Assembly (NCBI RefSeq): GCF_964340395.1
Contig: NC_135566.1
Coordinates: 18,332,501-18,396,500, forward strand
From: Glandiceps talaboti
Taxonomy: Eukaryota > Hemichordata > Enteropneusta > Spengelidae
Length of the DNA stretch: 64,000 nucleotides
Direction of reading: 5' to 3'
This document shows positions 24,236 to 40,114 of the stretch, in pieces. The notes below the pieces were generated by a model, which did no database searches, was not told the DNA's origin, and saw only the letters and a program-made list of their open reading frames with translations. Every line of letters begins with the position of its first letter. The stretch's first letter is position 1. The position numbers and the translations under genes were made by a program.

Positions 24236-26035
24236 GCTAAAGATTTACCCCGGTGGAAAGACATGGTCAAATATGACTGTTCGTATAGTGAACTAAAATG
24301 GTGGACTCTAGTGAAAGTTACAGCGGGTTGAAAATACACCAAACCCAACTTTTACAGAAGAGGATATGAATAATAAGTTCCAAAGCTACGTTTTATTTAT
24401 TGATGTTGTTACTATTTGATATGGAATATCATGTTTGGTAGCGCAGAATTTTTCTTTCGAGAAGGCGTGAAGGAACAGCAATCTAAATTTTTGCCTTTAC
24501 TGAAGGCATTCAGTTTACATCTGATATAAACATATTGTTGCTCAATAGCATAGCATCAATTGAATCGTTACTATACAAAGTTATGTATTCGAGTGAATAG
24601 ACCCAATTATTTTTAATCTGTCTATTCTCTCACTCACGCCCGGCCATTATGTCGTATGCATTGTCCGTTTCTACTAGTATAATTGGTTGTCAATTGTCTG
24701 TGTCAATTCAAGGGAACAAGATGAATAGACGTTTGATTACATTATTTCCTCGAAATTCTAAAATAAAACGGAATAAAGGACAATGTAGTATAAAATAAAG
24801 ATGATAAATTCAGTATCTGAAGAATATCTTTCATAATATTTCAAAGGAACAATATGAATATATACATAAATGTATTAAGTTTAGTTATTCAGCGCGAAGA
24901 CACTCTTACATTCGATTACGCAACGAACTTCCTCTTGGTCAGTCATGAAGGTAGTCTTGCTGCTAGACGTTCGGGCTTTCTTTCGATGCTATAACTATAA
25001 GCGAACGAAGTTCGCATGTGAGGGCTGTTCGGATGTTCCATCCTCGATAGCGTTGTTCGGCTGTGTGTCGTATTTTATCGGAAGAACATCCGTGGGCTCG
25101 CTGATAGACTATCATGAAGGTTGAAAGTAACAGCAGAGACAAATTTTAATGTACCACCCAACCCCAACCACCAACCCACCTGAAAATAGTATCTTAAATC
25201 AAATTTTATTGCATTGTTAGCTATCATTCCACGTTTTTAGTACTCAAAGAAAATCTCTGACATTCAAATCCTCAACGTAAACAATATGGAATGTACCCTT
25301 CTACATCTTTTGGTAATTCTCACACACAAATAACCTTCATTGCTGGGAATAAGTAGTCACATGCCAACTTGATGATTACGTCTATCTCATTTTGATACCA
25401 TTGCAAAGTGGGAAATTAATGAGCACTCATGACATGCCCTTAATAACGATTCATTTACTTTTTAACATATTTCTACAGAACATAAAGGGAGAACTAAATA
25501 CGGAACAAATAACAAAAACGTTCTAAAGTAGCTGCCGTATTGACTATTTCCATTGCTCTAGAAAGTATCTCAATTGTCAAAAGTGGGGGTAAAACATTCT
25601 GAAGGTTTCTGAAGGTGTTTTACTGAGTGACGTTTCTTTTCTATCTAATATTTGCAGGAGGTCCAATTTATGTAACTCGTATGCTAATATTGAGAGGTAA
25701 AACGTCAAGTTTTGTGTAGACCTAAACTTGGACTCTATATTCTGTGTAGAATGTACCGGTCCAGGATTCAATACTACATGTGTACATACGTATTAAAACC
25801 AGATGCCAGATCTGAAAAGGAGTATTTTTAATGTATGTATGTATGTATACTTGATAACAAGCCACACCAATACGCCGAAATTGGTCAAAAGGACATATAA
25901 TTTGGCAAGGGTTGTTCTATGCAATAAATGAGTGACTTTATTTTTTTTACCATGTATGTACCCATGAATGTACATGGGAAAGGAAGCCACTGAGGCTTTT
26001 ATAGACCCCTTACTGTTCTGAGGTGTTATCAATAC
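24236..26035. other. Intergenic stretch, no gene seen
   Basis: AT-rich with a moderately GC-rich patch at about 24960-25090 containing small palindromes (GCGAACGAAGTTCGC at about 25001). No coding signal seen. Confidence 0.45.
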
Positions 26036-26039
26036 ACAC

Positions 26040-26545
26040 TTTAAAATGATTAATTGATGTAGTCACAATAACCCTGGTAAACTGTTCCAAATGTCTACGA
26101 CATATTGACTGGAAAATATTTACGTATATCCAATCTGGATTAAAATAATTACTAAGTAATTACAATGATTTAATCGGTGTATTAATAACAGTAATCCTTT
26201 CTGGTAAACTGTTCGAAAAGTTTACAACATGTTGACTGAAAACAATATTTAGGTATATCCAATCCGAATCTGTACTTAAATCATTTCAATCTATGTCCCC
26301 TTGTTGTCGAAGTAGATACTTTAATAAATACAACTGGATCAAGGAGAATATGTAAATGGAAAAAGTTTATACACTTCCAGCAAATCAGCTCTAATTCATC
26401 TAGTTTCTAAAGTTGTCAGTTTCAAAATGCGTAACTGTCCTCATAATTCAAGCCACCAAGCTGCAAAATCATCCTGGTGAACCGACGCTGCACTTTTTCC
26501 AAAAATGCAATATCCCTACTCGTACATATGTGGGGAAGACACTGG
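26040..26545 (-). pseudogene. Heavily degraded CR1/L2-type LINE 3' end
   Basis: The minus strand still reads FLEKVQRRFTRMI near 26500, then degraded LxGLNYEDS, ELICWKCINFF, RQQGD, and near 26220 FSQHVVNFSNSLPE. These are the C-terminal blocks that follow CR1/L2 and Jockey reverse transcriptases (EKVQRRFTRMI, RGHxLKL, VVNxWNxLPE). The last block is duplicated (about 26060-26130). Several stops and shifts. Confidence 0.6.
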
Positions 26546-26794
26546 GGAAGCATAGTCAAGGTTTGGACTTACTAGTGCTTTAAAAGATAAAAACCAACCA
26601 GAGTATTCATAGTAACTGAAATAATTCATGGTTGGCGTACATTTTTGGAAGAATGTGCCATCAATATACAGAAAAACCATGATTTTACATCATTTATGAA
26701 ATAGCTGCAAAAATTACCCTTAATATTGAAATACTAATTGCCAACATATATATCTTTAATTGTTCAGATGATGGGGAACACAATGAGATATGTT

Positions 26795-26870
26795 GGCAAA
26801 AATTAACATGAATTTCACACGAAACCCAAAAATCTGCCATATGCCCCCGCACTAAAAGTTACAATTTTTA
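26795..26870 (-). repeat. Dispersed repeat, inverted partner of 23010-23080
   Basis: On the minus strand: AGTGCGGGGGCATATGGCAG, TTTCGTGTGAAATTCATGTT. It lies 3.8 kb from its partner. Confidence 0.6.
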
Positions 26871-27087
26871 ACTGGACACATTTTTATTCAAAGTTAAGTC
26901 AGCGTGGCGCAGCGTACAATATTTTATAGCAAGAAATATTAGTTAGGAGCCAATGTAAGCACAGTCACTTTTGACTTTATTAGTGAACCATCAAATCAAA
27001 TCGCGCGTGTTAGGAATTGTCACGTAAATAACGATTTTAATAACAACGTTATGTATTCGAAAAGTTGCATTTTCCCCTAAAAATCTG

Positions 27088-27131
27088 GGGGGGGGGGGGG
27101 GCAGCTGCCCCCCCCCCCCCCCCCCCCCCCC
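27088..27131. repeat. Poly-G / poly-C palindrome
   Basis: 14 G, then CAGCTG, then 24 C. It forms a perfect short hairpin with a symmetric centre; run lengths are prone to sequencing error. Confidence 0.9.
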
Positions 27132-27855
27132 ATCGCAGGCTCCGTTACTGCTAAGTATGTTTTGCTTGCATATGCATTGAACAACTAAAAGACACTCACC
27201 TTACACGTCGCGTCTGGGTAGTACCAAATTGATGCGAATAAAACTGAACGTAACTATATCGAAAGAACCACGGCAGATAATGCAAAGTACTGTTTTATAC
27301 AGTTACAAAGCGGAAGCAGACACGATTAAAATTACCAAAATATGCTATCATGAATAAATCGATGGCTTACTACATAATAGTATTTGTGTTTAAATATGAT
27401 GACGGTGTCTCTATAATTGTAGTTAATTGGGAAAGACTGTCTCTGATTGGCTGACATAATGAAATGGGCTGTAAAGTACGACCGGAAGAGAGTATAGACA
27501 TTTCTGTCTAGCATTTCACCTGATATCAGAGGTGACTTAGTAACTGGTTTCAATATCTACAACGTAATGTAATTGCTATTATCGTCACAAGGTTACGGTG
27601 TATGTGTGTTTCATTGAATGTTGACACAGGCGCGTATCCCGGTCGATGGCACGTGTCGGCTTCATTTGGACGTCGCGTAGGCGTCAGGGTTTCTTATGGA
27701 AAATCAAAACATAGACGACGAGTGTATATGAACTTCTCTCTGGGAAGAATATGTCATCAAGGACTAAGTTACTAAGTAGCCGGGGTACAAGATAAATGCC
27801 ACCCGGGCCATACACGCCTCATGTGGTCGGCGTGTATTTACCTGGACAGCATTTA
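27132..27855. other. Intergenic stretch, no gene seen
   Basis: No supported feature. Confidence 0.5.
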
Positions 27856-28056
27856 TTACATACATACATACGTACATACATACATACATACATACATACA
27901 TACACACACACATATACATACATACATAAATACATACATACATACATGCACACACATACATACATACATGCACACATACATACATACATACATACATACA
28001 TACAGACACATACATACATACATACATACATACATACATACATACATACATACATT
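27856..28056. repeat. ACAT tetranucleotide array
   Basis: About 200 bases of ACAT/CATA units with a few CACA and CAGA interruptions. The long open frames on both strands are artefacts of it. Confidence 0.97.
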
Positions 28057-28603
28057 AAAAACACAAAGCATCTGATATTCTTGTTTATAAACAATACCTT
28101 TCTCATTTATTTACTTTGAACCACATATAGTATCAAATCCGAAATATATATAATTCCCCCAAAATAATTTACATAGTACTTGTCATACAAACCTACTGAT
28201 TGACATGCTTGCTTTAATAACTTTATATTCCTAATATATTGAAGTTTGGAGATACTTTTTTCAAGTTTCTGTTTCTTATGGGGAGGTTATGTTAACTATT
28301 ATATACATTACAGAACTAGACATATGCAAATGATCAATTAATATATGCAAACACATGCATCTCTCTGTGCGTGTTATTTTGCATAAATTACTGTGTTTAA
28401 GAAAGAAAACCGTTCATAAAGTATACACTAAGTAGTATATTGTATACTTTGTGGATTTCTTCCTCAACAAAATACATTTTAAGAATTGCAACTATTATCT
28501 TTGTAAATTCATGCCACTAGTTTGTCAGTAGGCCATACCTGTAATATGCAAAATTAATTATGGTAATTAATTTTGGTATGTTGACTATTTGCTAACCTAA
28601 ACA

Positions 28604-28957
28604 TTAAAGTGGCCATATGGATGAGAATTTGGTATTTATTTTGGATTTTTATTTGATAAAACAGCTTCACTATGTTTTTCTACTTGAAAAAATAATGCGA
28701 AAGAACATATACCAAGTCCATGTTCATAACTCAATACATTGCAAAAAGATGCAAAAAGTGTAAAAAGTTTGTTATTGTACGTACAATAACAAACATTTTA
28801 CACATTGTTTAATGTTTTGCTGTTTATTGAGATGTGAACATGGACTTAGTGTATGTTATTTCACATTATTTTTTCAAGTAGAAAAACATAGTGAAGCTGT
28901 TTTATCAAATAAAAATCCAAAATAAATACCAAATTCTCATCCATATGGCCACTTTAA
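28604..28957. mobile_element. Fold-back MITE, about 354 bp, almost full-length inverted arms
   Basis: Starts TTAAAGTGGCCATATGGATG and ends with its complement (CATCCATATGGCCACTTTAA). The arms of about 160 bases pair along most of their length and meet in a perfect palindrome, TTGTTATTGTACGTACAATA. The ends would fit a TTAA or TA target duplication. No open frame. A half copy lies at 59180-59449. Confidence 0.85.
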
Positions 28958-29640
28958 GGAAAGAAATTTCCCCTAATTGGTGATTTTTGTCCAAAAAATT
29001 GACTGAGCAGGCACTGAGTATTATCACAGGGTGCAGCAAGCGTGTCAAAAATGATAATTTATGTATGGTTAATTTTATCACTGAAAATGGAGTTTTCTCC
29101 TCCATTGGATGAATTTATATACAGTTGTTTGAATATGTAGATTCTGATTCAGAGTTAATAATATATTTCTTCATTGGCCTGCAAACTCCTCTGTCGTCTA
29201 ATTATCAGAATGATTAGTACTGGGCAAGTACTGTAGTAAAGAAATATTTTACAATATCTATCCATATATTATAAATCAACACTAAATGATCACTTTGGGA
29301 TCTATGACATTTCCTCTGAATATATCTGACAATAGTACCATTTTTTCCATGCATTGGTCCTTGTATCAAAAATTAACGAAGTGTGTACAGTTTAACAGCA
29401 AAATGAAACATCAGCAGTCAGAAAGACTATACACTTTTATTACCCATTTTCGGACCACTTTTTATTGCACATGTTTGTAACAATAGCGAGAAAATGAAAA
29501 TATTATAACTTTTGTTTTCTTCACTGCAATATTTTCACTTACTTTTATCTACTTCAATAAGTAGATAATTTGGATGTAAACAAGTCTTCGTCAAAGACAT
29601 ACTCCCAACGTTTCAACTTATTCATATTTTTCCATAGTCA
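28958..29640. other. AT-rich intergenic stretch, no gene seen
   Basis: No supported feature. Confidence 0.5.
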
Positions 29641-30030
29641 GTCATTTTTGCAAAGGTCATGAAATAAAGTGATGTACATAATTGGAGTACAGTATCTGAC
29701 AGTTGTGCCAAGTTTGATTGAGGCATGCATGTCAGAAGAATACATTGAAATTTTGCTTGAAATTAGAGTTCAAGGTCAAATGTCTCATTAGGAAGCTAAT
29801 CATGGATAATATAGGTGGAGATACACAAATGAGCTTGATAGTTAGTGGACAAAATGTGAATTTTTTACAACAACTATGATCACAATTCAGCCATTATCGC
29901 ATAGAACAAAAGATCAAAGTGATGTGCATATTCACACTACAGTCTCTGACATTTCTGCTATGTTTGATTGAAATTAATTCATACATTTCAGAGATCCAGA
30001 TGGACACAGATGCATGGACACACGCTCACA
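29641..30030 (+). repeat. Diverged tandem pair of a dispersed repeat
   Basis: Two related segments, about 29645-29745 and 29885-30000, share AAAGTGATGTnCATA, GTACAGTATCTGACA or TACAGTCTCTGACA, and TGTTTGATTGA followed by a His-Met-rich-looking CATnCAT stretch and AGAGATCCAGATGGACA. No coding evidence. Confidence 0.5.
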
Positions 30031-30169
30031 TGGACAGAGCCCAATGTAGTATATATCACACAGCTTACGTTATTTATGTAAAGATATTCCCACCCATATC
30101 ATTCTTTGAAGAATTAAATTCAAAAGTCAACCAATCATACATTGTAAATATTTTATGTTCCTAACCTTT

Positions 30170-33913
<3,744 letters not shown>

Positions 33914-34097
33914 CACATTAAGACTTCATAATAAATTTCACTGCATGGAAGACAGATCCCAAAACACTGAAATCAGTCAAAACTCATCGTTCAAAAGTGA
34001 CTTTACAATTCACTGTCCAGTTGGTTCTTTAAATAATATATTATCAGCTAATGCTATACTGTTATTATGCCATACACTATTTACAGCAGTGTTGTAA

Positions 34098-34150
34098 CAC
34101 ACACACACACACACATATATATATACACATGTATATATGTATATATATAC
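34098..34150. repeat. AC then AT dinucleotide repeats
   Basis: ACACAC run followed by short ATAT and GTAT tracts. Confidence 0.9.
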
Positions 34151-34529
34151 TGTACACAATGTACTTCCTTACCACAAGTTTTAATAGATGAGAGAAATTA
34201 ACAGATGACAATTGTTTTAAATTTTTCATCTGAGTTATCTGTTACTATTATAAGCGACAGCATGACAATAAAAGTGTTATTTTTTAAATTTACATGAAGG
34301 AACCTTACTCCCCTACCATTGCTTATCATGTCTATGCCATTGCATAATGTGAAAAGCTAAATGCATAAGTTTGCCTATAGGTGATTCAGTATGGGCAGGA
34401 TGTACAATAGGAGACTAAGTCATCATATAACAAAGTTATATAACATTATATAACAAAACTGTCTCTAAATACTCCAATAACAGTTACTGCACTAGCTTAT
34501 TACTTTTTCAATCTGACATTTCAAATAAT

Positions 34530-34720
34530 ACATTCACTGAAAATTGTTAAAATACTGATAATTAGACATTGTACAAATTATTTAGGGGTCAACTGTAACA
34601 GATTGAATCTGTGATCACATAGGGACTGATTTTGGGTGCAGACCCAATAATCAATTTGATGGAGTTATTTTACCATATTATGTGTACAGCTGCAAAAATG
34701 CATTTACTCACAAGTGACTA
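34530..34720 (+). repeat. Interspersed repeat family X, partial copy 3
   Basis: Matches the second half of copy 2: TTAAAATACTGATAATTAGA, GGGTGCAGACCCAATAATCA, then a degraded end. A further inverted fragment is likely near 51190-51340 (TTGGGGTCCACGCCCAAAAA). Confidence 0.6.
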
Positions 34721-34749
34721 AATACAACAGCTAAAATTTATCAAGTCTG

Positions 34750-35065
34750 AATCAGGATTGTGACAGGCCTGGTACAGGCATGACCGTCAGGGCATGTGCA
34801 AGGAAATGGATTCAAGCATGTGGCAAGTTTAATGGGTCAGGGTTGTGGCAAGCTTGATAGGTCAGGGATGTGGCAGACCTGATCTGACAGGCATGTGGCA
34901 GACCTGAGCTGACAGGTATGTGACAGGTCTGATGAGTCAGGGATGTGACAGGCCTGATCTGACAAGCATATGGCAGGCCTGGCCGTCAGACCTGTGATAG
35001 GCCTCTCGTCAGGCATGTGGCATGCCAGTTCCATCAGGCCTGTTTCAGCCCTGTTGCATACCTGC
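34750..35065. repeat. Degenerate minisatellite, CAGGCCTG-rich
   Basis: Short units of about 20-25 bases around the pattern ATGTGGCAGACCTGATCTGA, with GACAGGC, TGTGACAGG and GGCCTG variants. The minus-strand open frame over it shows the repeat as recurring LSDQACHIPD-like units, so it is not a real gene. Confidence 0.85.
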
Positions 35066-35574
35066 TGCATGTCAATCCTGAAACAGGTATGTGGATTTTT
35101 AGCTGTGACTGTTGAGGGTGTACAATATAACAAGTAAGTCATTATATCTCACAAAGCAGTTTCAAAAAACATTGCAGCTTTACGCTTTAATTATGATGTT
35201 TGCAAAGATGAGTGACTGTCAATGATTTTTCCTCAAAATGTATCATAAATGAGGAATTAGAAAAATGAAAATTTAGCATAACACTAACAGCAGAAAAATA
35301 ACCAAAACTGAGGACTCCAGCATATAGCAAAGATATCTAAAAATTCATTAATTTGTTTTAAAACACACCTGATTGATAGGTGGGCTACCTGACAAATCAA
35401 CGTTTGGGTTTGCAAACTCCTAGGAGAAAAACACAGAAACACATAAATCATTTTATTTTTTTCGTCTAGTGAGTTTTTTTACAACAGTGATTCAGAAGTG
35501 TTTTATCTAGTACCACATTTGAGCTGCAGCACAAATATTGATGACATTTGTTTGTGTGAGAACTTACTAGATAA

Positions 35575-35935
35575 AACTCATGAAAAAACACAGTTGCATT
35601 TCACTGAATGAACTAACTTTGCACAAAGTCAGAGTAGGTCCAGACAACAACTGGTACCTCTGATGTAGGTTGACATAGTGCTTTTGTTAGTTTGTATCTG
35701 TGGGTCTTAATCAATCAATCAATCTTTCTTACAATACACACACTAAAAACTCAGGAAAAAACACAGATGCGATTTACTGGATGGACTGACTTTGTACAAA
35801 GTCTAATTAGGTCCAGACAACAGCAACAACAACTGGTACATCTGATGTAGGTTGACATGGTGCTTTTGTTAGTTTGCATCTGTGGGACTTACTCAATCAA
35901 TCAACCAATCAATCTTTATTATGATACACACACTA
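35575..35935 (+). repeat. Tandem duplication of about 180 bp
   Basis: 35575-35752 and 35753-35935 are direct copies (GGTCCAGACAAC, CTGATGTAGGTTGACAT, GTGCTTTTGTTAGTTTG, AATCAATCAATC). The second has gained a short CAACAG insertion. Confidence 0.8.
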
Positions 35936-36239
35936 CCAGAGAGTGTGGTATATGATACAAATTTTGAAAAACAAAATAAAAAATGAAAGGTTAATGTTCT
36001 TAAATACAACTGGAAATTTACAGAGTGTGGACTGTTCTTAGACTATTTTCTTCTTGAAACACTGAAATTCACTTCAAATGTACAACTGACAGATGTTGCA
36101 TTTCTAGTGACAGAGTAGATTAATGTACATGTTTTCCAGCAGATGTGTTATTGAATTTACAGCTTTATGGTCACGCTATTGTCATCTGTTGGGTTCTTAG
36201 ACCAGTAAACAGAGTTATGGGATCCAGGTGCTTACGCTT

Positions 36240-36395
36240 TGACAAAATTATAAATACAACTTATTGTGGTCATGATATCAAAGACACACATGTGATGATT
36301 AACGACATGTAGAACTTTACGCAATCAGGTTCTCTGATAAGATTCCAATAAATTCACTACAGCCTAATGGTCCTGAGTGACTCATTACTTGTCCA
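36240..36395 (+). repeat. Dispersed repeat, copy 1
   Basis: Matches 38281-38425 in order: TATAAATACAACT, CATGATAT, GACACA with CATGTGA, ACTACAGCCT, GGTCCTGAGTGACTC. The pair flanks the element at 36780-37845. Confidence 0.6.
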
Positions 36396-36779
36396 TTTAT
36401 CCACACAGCTAAAAAACAATTTCTCTGTCACAGCGCTAGCTTGTCAGCCGACGTCAGTTGCTATAGATAACACAGTAGTACATTGTATGTCTTTGCTTGA
36501 ACCTTGTCTCATTCCTAAGTGCCTCATTCAAGCAATTAAATGCATCGCTGTTTTTCCGAGAATTGTAGTAAATTACATTGAATCTTTAATTTTTAATGTT
36601 GCATGTCTTACTTCTTTCAGGTGATGGTGGTTTGGAATACATGTGAAATGGGACATGTATGATGTATTTGATCATAATCATAAAGTACTTCGGGAGTTGA
36701 GCTTTAATGTTACAGTGCATGAACTACGAAGCTTCCCTGCTTGTGAATATTGTATCAAAACGAAAGATGTTCTACTTAA

Positions 36780-36922
36780 GCAATAAACCACCCCCTGGGG
36801 ATGGTATACCAAGAGGTTTTGACCAGTGAACGAAATATATGCACGAGCGATAGCGAGTGCATATATTGAGTTCACTGGTCAAAACCGAGTGGTATACCTT
36901 CCCCAGGGGGTGGTTTATCGCT
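36780..36922. mobile_element. Fold-back MITE, about 143 bp
   Basis: Arms of about 65 bases: AATAAACCACCCCCTGGGG, GGTATACC, GGTTTTGACCAGTGAAC and ATATATGCAC pair with their complements at 36858-36920. The tip contains CGAGCGATAGCGAG. It directly abuts the left terminal repeat of the next element. Confidence 0.8.
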
Positions 36923-37845
36923 ATTATATTATACCAGTATATTGAAAATATCGGAAACAAGATAAGAACTAACGTTTCCTCGTTTCATATGCGCCTCTGT
37001 GTCTAATTTGCATAACAATAACGCTGCTTTTCAAGACAGCTGATCTTGGCCTTAATGTGAACGTCGTGCAGCGACTGGATTTATTTTATCTGCTCGTCGT
37101 TTCTAGGGATAATCTGTACATTGATCGGCTCATTAAAAGTGCACAGTGATGAATAAACAACCTGTTTGACTCAAGGTATAAACTTGAAGTGGTTTATTAG
37201 ATACAGCGTGCTTCGATCGTTCCCGGCCGAATACGCGACTCGGTGAAGTGAGACGATAGGCATGGCGGCAGGTTGATATTTACAATGTATTTATATTACT
37301 GGAAGTTACGTCAGTAGATTTTCCGGTTTGAGGATTTCCCTCTCGGATTGATGACTGATACTCTAGGACAGGATCCCAGACAAATTTCTATTTAGATTAA
37401 TGGTAAGTCGACCAGTGTAACCTCTTTCACTTGCTTCATTTTTATGACAGGACAGGACAGCTCACCAATGTTTCCACTCCAGCCGCGCCGAGGCTGGGAC
37501 CGCGACCGATCTCGTGCATGCCTAGCGCCTTGATCTTAGTACATGTAGAAGGCGATGATTTGAACAAATACGCGATGACTGGGTTGCTTTCGAAATTTCC
37601 TTCATAATTTCTCATAAAATATTGTCTCATTGAGAGAAAATCCTCCTCTGACAATTCGAAGAGTTCACTATCAGTATCACGGCGGACTACAACTCAATGC
37701 TCGTAGACGAACAAAATTTGGACGCGTGCCAGCAGTGCATTATCGTACCAGCAGTGCATTATCACTCGTTTTAGACGCGCTAGTTCGATGTCTAGACCAA
37801 TCAGATCCCTCGATTTCCACCATCAATATACTGGTATAATATAAT
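36923..37845. mobile_element. 0.92-kb element with 23-bp terminal inverted repeats
   Basis: ATTATATTATACCAGTATAT plus TGA at 36923-36945 is the exact complement of 37823-37845. The interior is more GC-rich than its surroundings and holds a small minus-strand open frame at 37442-37660. No transposase recognised, so it is likely non-autonomous. Confidence 0.7.
37442..37669 (-). CDS. Small open frame or exon inside the TIR element, unknown product
   Basis: Reads DTDSELFELSEEDFLSMRQY and continues about 50 residues to a TAA. It has no obvious repeats, a natural amino-acid mix and an acidic start. A GTGAGC donor-like site follows the codons for GVETL (about 37463), so it could be an exon rather than a whole gene. 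An in-frame TGA lies upstream near 37696. I do not recognise the protein. It may be a captured host exon or a chance frame. Confidence 0.3.
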   Translation of the reverse strand, partial: SELFELSEEDFLSMRQYFMRNYEGNFESNPVIAYLFKSSPSTCTKIKALGMHEIGRGPSLGAAGVETLVSCPVLS

Positions 37846-38280
37846 TGTCAGTAACCCATCTACATGGACAAAACAGAATGATGTAAATCTTTGTCACTGA
37901 CACAGTGGGTGATGTCTCTGTCTCATCATGACAGTGTTTTCATCTTTTAAGGGACAAGTGCAGAAATCAGTATGGTTTGATGGTGTCTGTGTACTACATG
38001 TTGTCAGTTGACGTAAATAGGAAGTACAGCGAGGTAAAGAATTTTGATATTATAAATAACCCTTTATGTGATCATAAAGCTGAATTTGAAAGAACAAAAG
38101 CAACAACAAAATATGCATGAAAATACAACATTATATTAATTTCATGACTTGTAACAATGATTTTGCAATTGCGAGGTTGTGTCCTCGGCCCAGTTCATCC
38201 ATCCCAGATAAGGTCATAAAATGAAAACATTCTGCCATCATGGACATGTAATATTAGCAAATGATTGTCTTTGTTGCTAT

Positions 38281-38425
38281 TCTTGGAAAACTATAAACAC
38301 AACTGACTGGGACCATGATATTGGTGACACATGTGACACAAAGGTCAGTGACATGTTGACATTTACGTAACCCGATTCTAATACTGTATTTAGCACTACA
38401 GCCTTGGGTCCTGAGGGACTCGTAA
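38281..38425 (+). repeat. Dispersed repeat, copy 2
   Basis: CTATAAACACAACT, CATGATATTGGTGACACATG, CACTACAGCCTTGGGTCCTG. Same orientation as 36240-36395. Confidence 0.6.
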
Positions 38426-38534
38426 ATCAATTGCCTAGTGGTATATCATCATACTCTGCAGTAACAAAACATTAGGAATGTTGTTGAGTGTTGACAAGGC
38501 TAATAACGACAAACAATGTACTTGGCGGCCATAT

Positions 38535-39285
38535 TGGATTCTAAAATGTCTTAATTTTGATCTCTTTTCAAACATCTAGTTCCAGATTTCTTTTCCTGAG
38601 ATTGAGTTTGAGTTTTCTTGAAAGAAGAAACAGCAAATGTTTGAAAGATTACTATTTTCAAGGCACAATGTGGTAATCTAACATCCATGCAGCATCTGCA
38701 AAGTTTGCAAAGAATCACTTCAAAGTTTGAAACCCTGTTTGCAGAACTTTCTCCCAGTAGCTACATTTTGCACCAAAACACCACACCTAGCTATCGTACC
38801 TTTGGGATATATCGTCTGTTAGAGTAAGGAGCCTAGTACCATGGGGCCAGGTTTTCTGAATCACTACCTTCTACATCTACAGCACTGAGGAGCTGAATCA
38901 AATGGAAAATCCTAAATATAAACTTAAGGTAGAATGCCCCTCAGAAAATCAAAATTCTTAAAAATCCTTCCAAACTTTGTCATATAATAGCTTGTTCCTG
39001 GTCATTTTTAATTGATAAGATCAATTTGGGGTTCATCGTCTTCTTTTCAAGGAAATTGACAAATCTGTTATTTTCCCATAGAGATAGCACAGAAGATGGC
39101 AGCCATATTGGATTCTAAAATGACTTATATTTTTTGTATCATTTTGTCCTTTATTTTTACAAAGAATGCATATGGAGACGTCTCATTCATTCTTTTTCCA
39201 TGGTTCAAAATGAAAATAGGTTTGAGATTTCTTGAGCAAAATAACAGCAAATGTTTTAACAGTTTACTTCTGAGGCACATTCTAC
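38535..39285 (+). repeat. Direct duplication of a segment starting GGCGGCCATATTGG
   Basis: 38525-38670 and 39095-39285 share GCCATATTGGATTCTAAAAT, TTTGAG, TTTCTTGA, AACAGCAAATGTTT and GAGGCAC or AAGGCAC. The second copy carries extra sequence in the middle. No coding evidence. Confidence 0.65.
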
Positions 39286-39289
39286 ACTA

Positions 39290-40110
39290 ATTCCTGTACT
39301 ATATTAATATATTAATGTAGGAATTGTCACAAACACCAAGAAACTACATTCATTTTGTGAATGTCGGACTCTGATGAAGGCTTCATATAGTACAGATTAC
39401 AGTGAAGGAAGATTTTAAATAGTTCATATAACCAAGTTTAGATTTTAACTTCACACGAGTAGCAAGTAACCTTTGCCTGCATGGAGTAATTGACCTTTGA
39501 CCTCACCAAAGTACAAACCTTCAATTCACCTTTATAGAATCTCTGACTCATGCCACCATCCTTTCCATGTGTAATCACCCTACACCATGCTAAGATTATA
39601 ATCAAATCATTCCTCAACAAATTTTGACATCATTTGGCTTCATCACATTACTTGCTATCGATACTTCAACTGTCACTGGGTTGTCATGTTTAAAACAATG
39701 ACATGAACAACTGTTGTTTTTTTATCATTTTAAGTATGCAAATGTGATTGAAGGGTAATAATTTCGGGGGAAGGAAAGGGACTTAAAGAAAACTGTTGCT
39801 GTATATTTTCAAACATATGTACATGCATGATGTACTTCCGGTTTTTTCTATAAAAGAGAAGTAGAAAAAACATCTTTCCCATAAAAGTCTACCAATTTCA
39901 CTACATCTGTAACAATAGCAATAGATTTTAGATAATTTATGCTGGGGGAGGGATCATGATCCCCGCACCAATACAGAGAACCTTATCCCCTAAAAGCAGT
40001 CTTTATTGCCATGACAACTCAATTGAAGTTAGCACAAATAATGGTTGGAATGGAGTTTGAAGACAATGGTCATTGTGATATCAGAGCCATGTGGTTTTGG
40101 TCTAAAACTT
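39290..40110. other. Downstream flank of P2X, last exon not found
   Basis: If the P2X gene has a further exon it should lie here or lower on the minus strand. I saw no splice-bounded frame with P2X-like content. Confidence 0.4.
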
Positions 40111-40114
40111 GACA

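Noticed and set aside
27844-28060. CRISPR-like regular spacing in repeat arrays of the window
   Set aside because: All regular arrays here are microsatellites or minisatellites without unique spacers, in a eukaryotic gene context.
27764-28119. Overlapping 70-107-codon frames on both strands
   Set aside because: Translations of the ACAT tetranucleotide array.
34837-35142. 101-codon minus-strand frame with recurring CHIPD units
   Set aside because: It follows the degenerate minisatellite unit; no splice or codon evidence.
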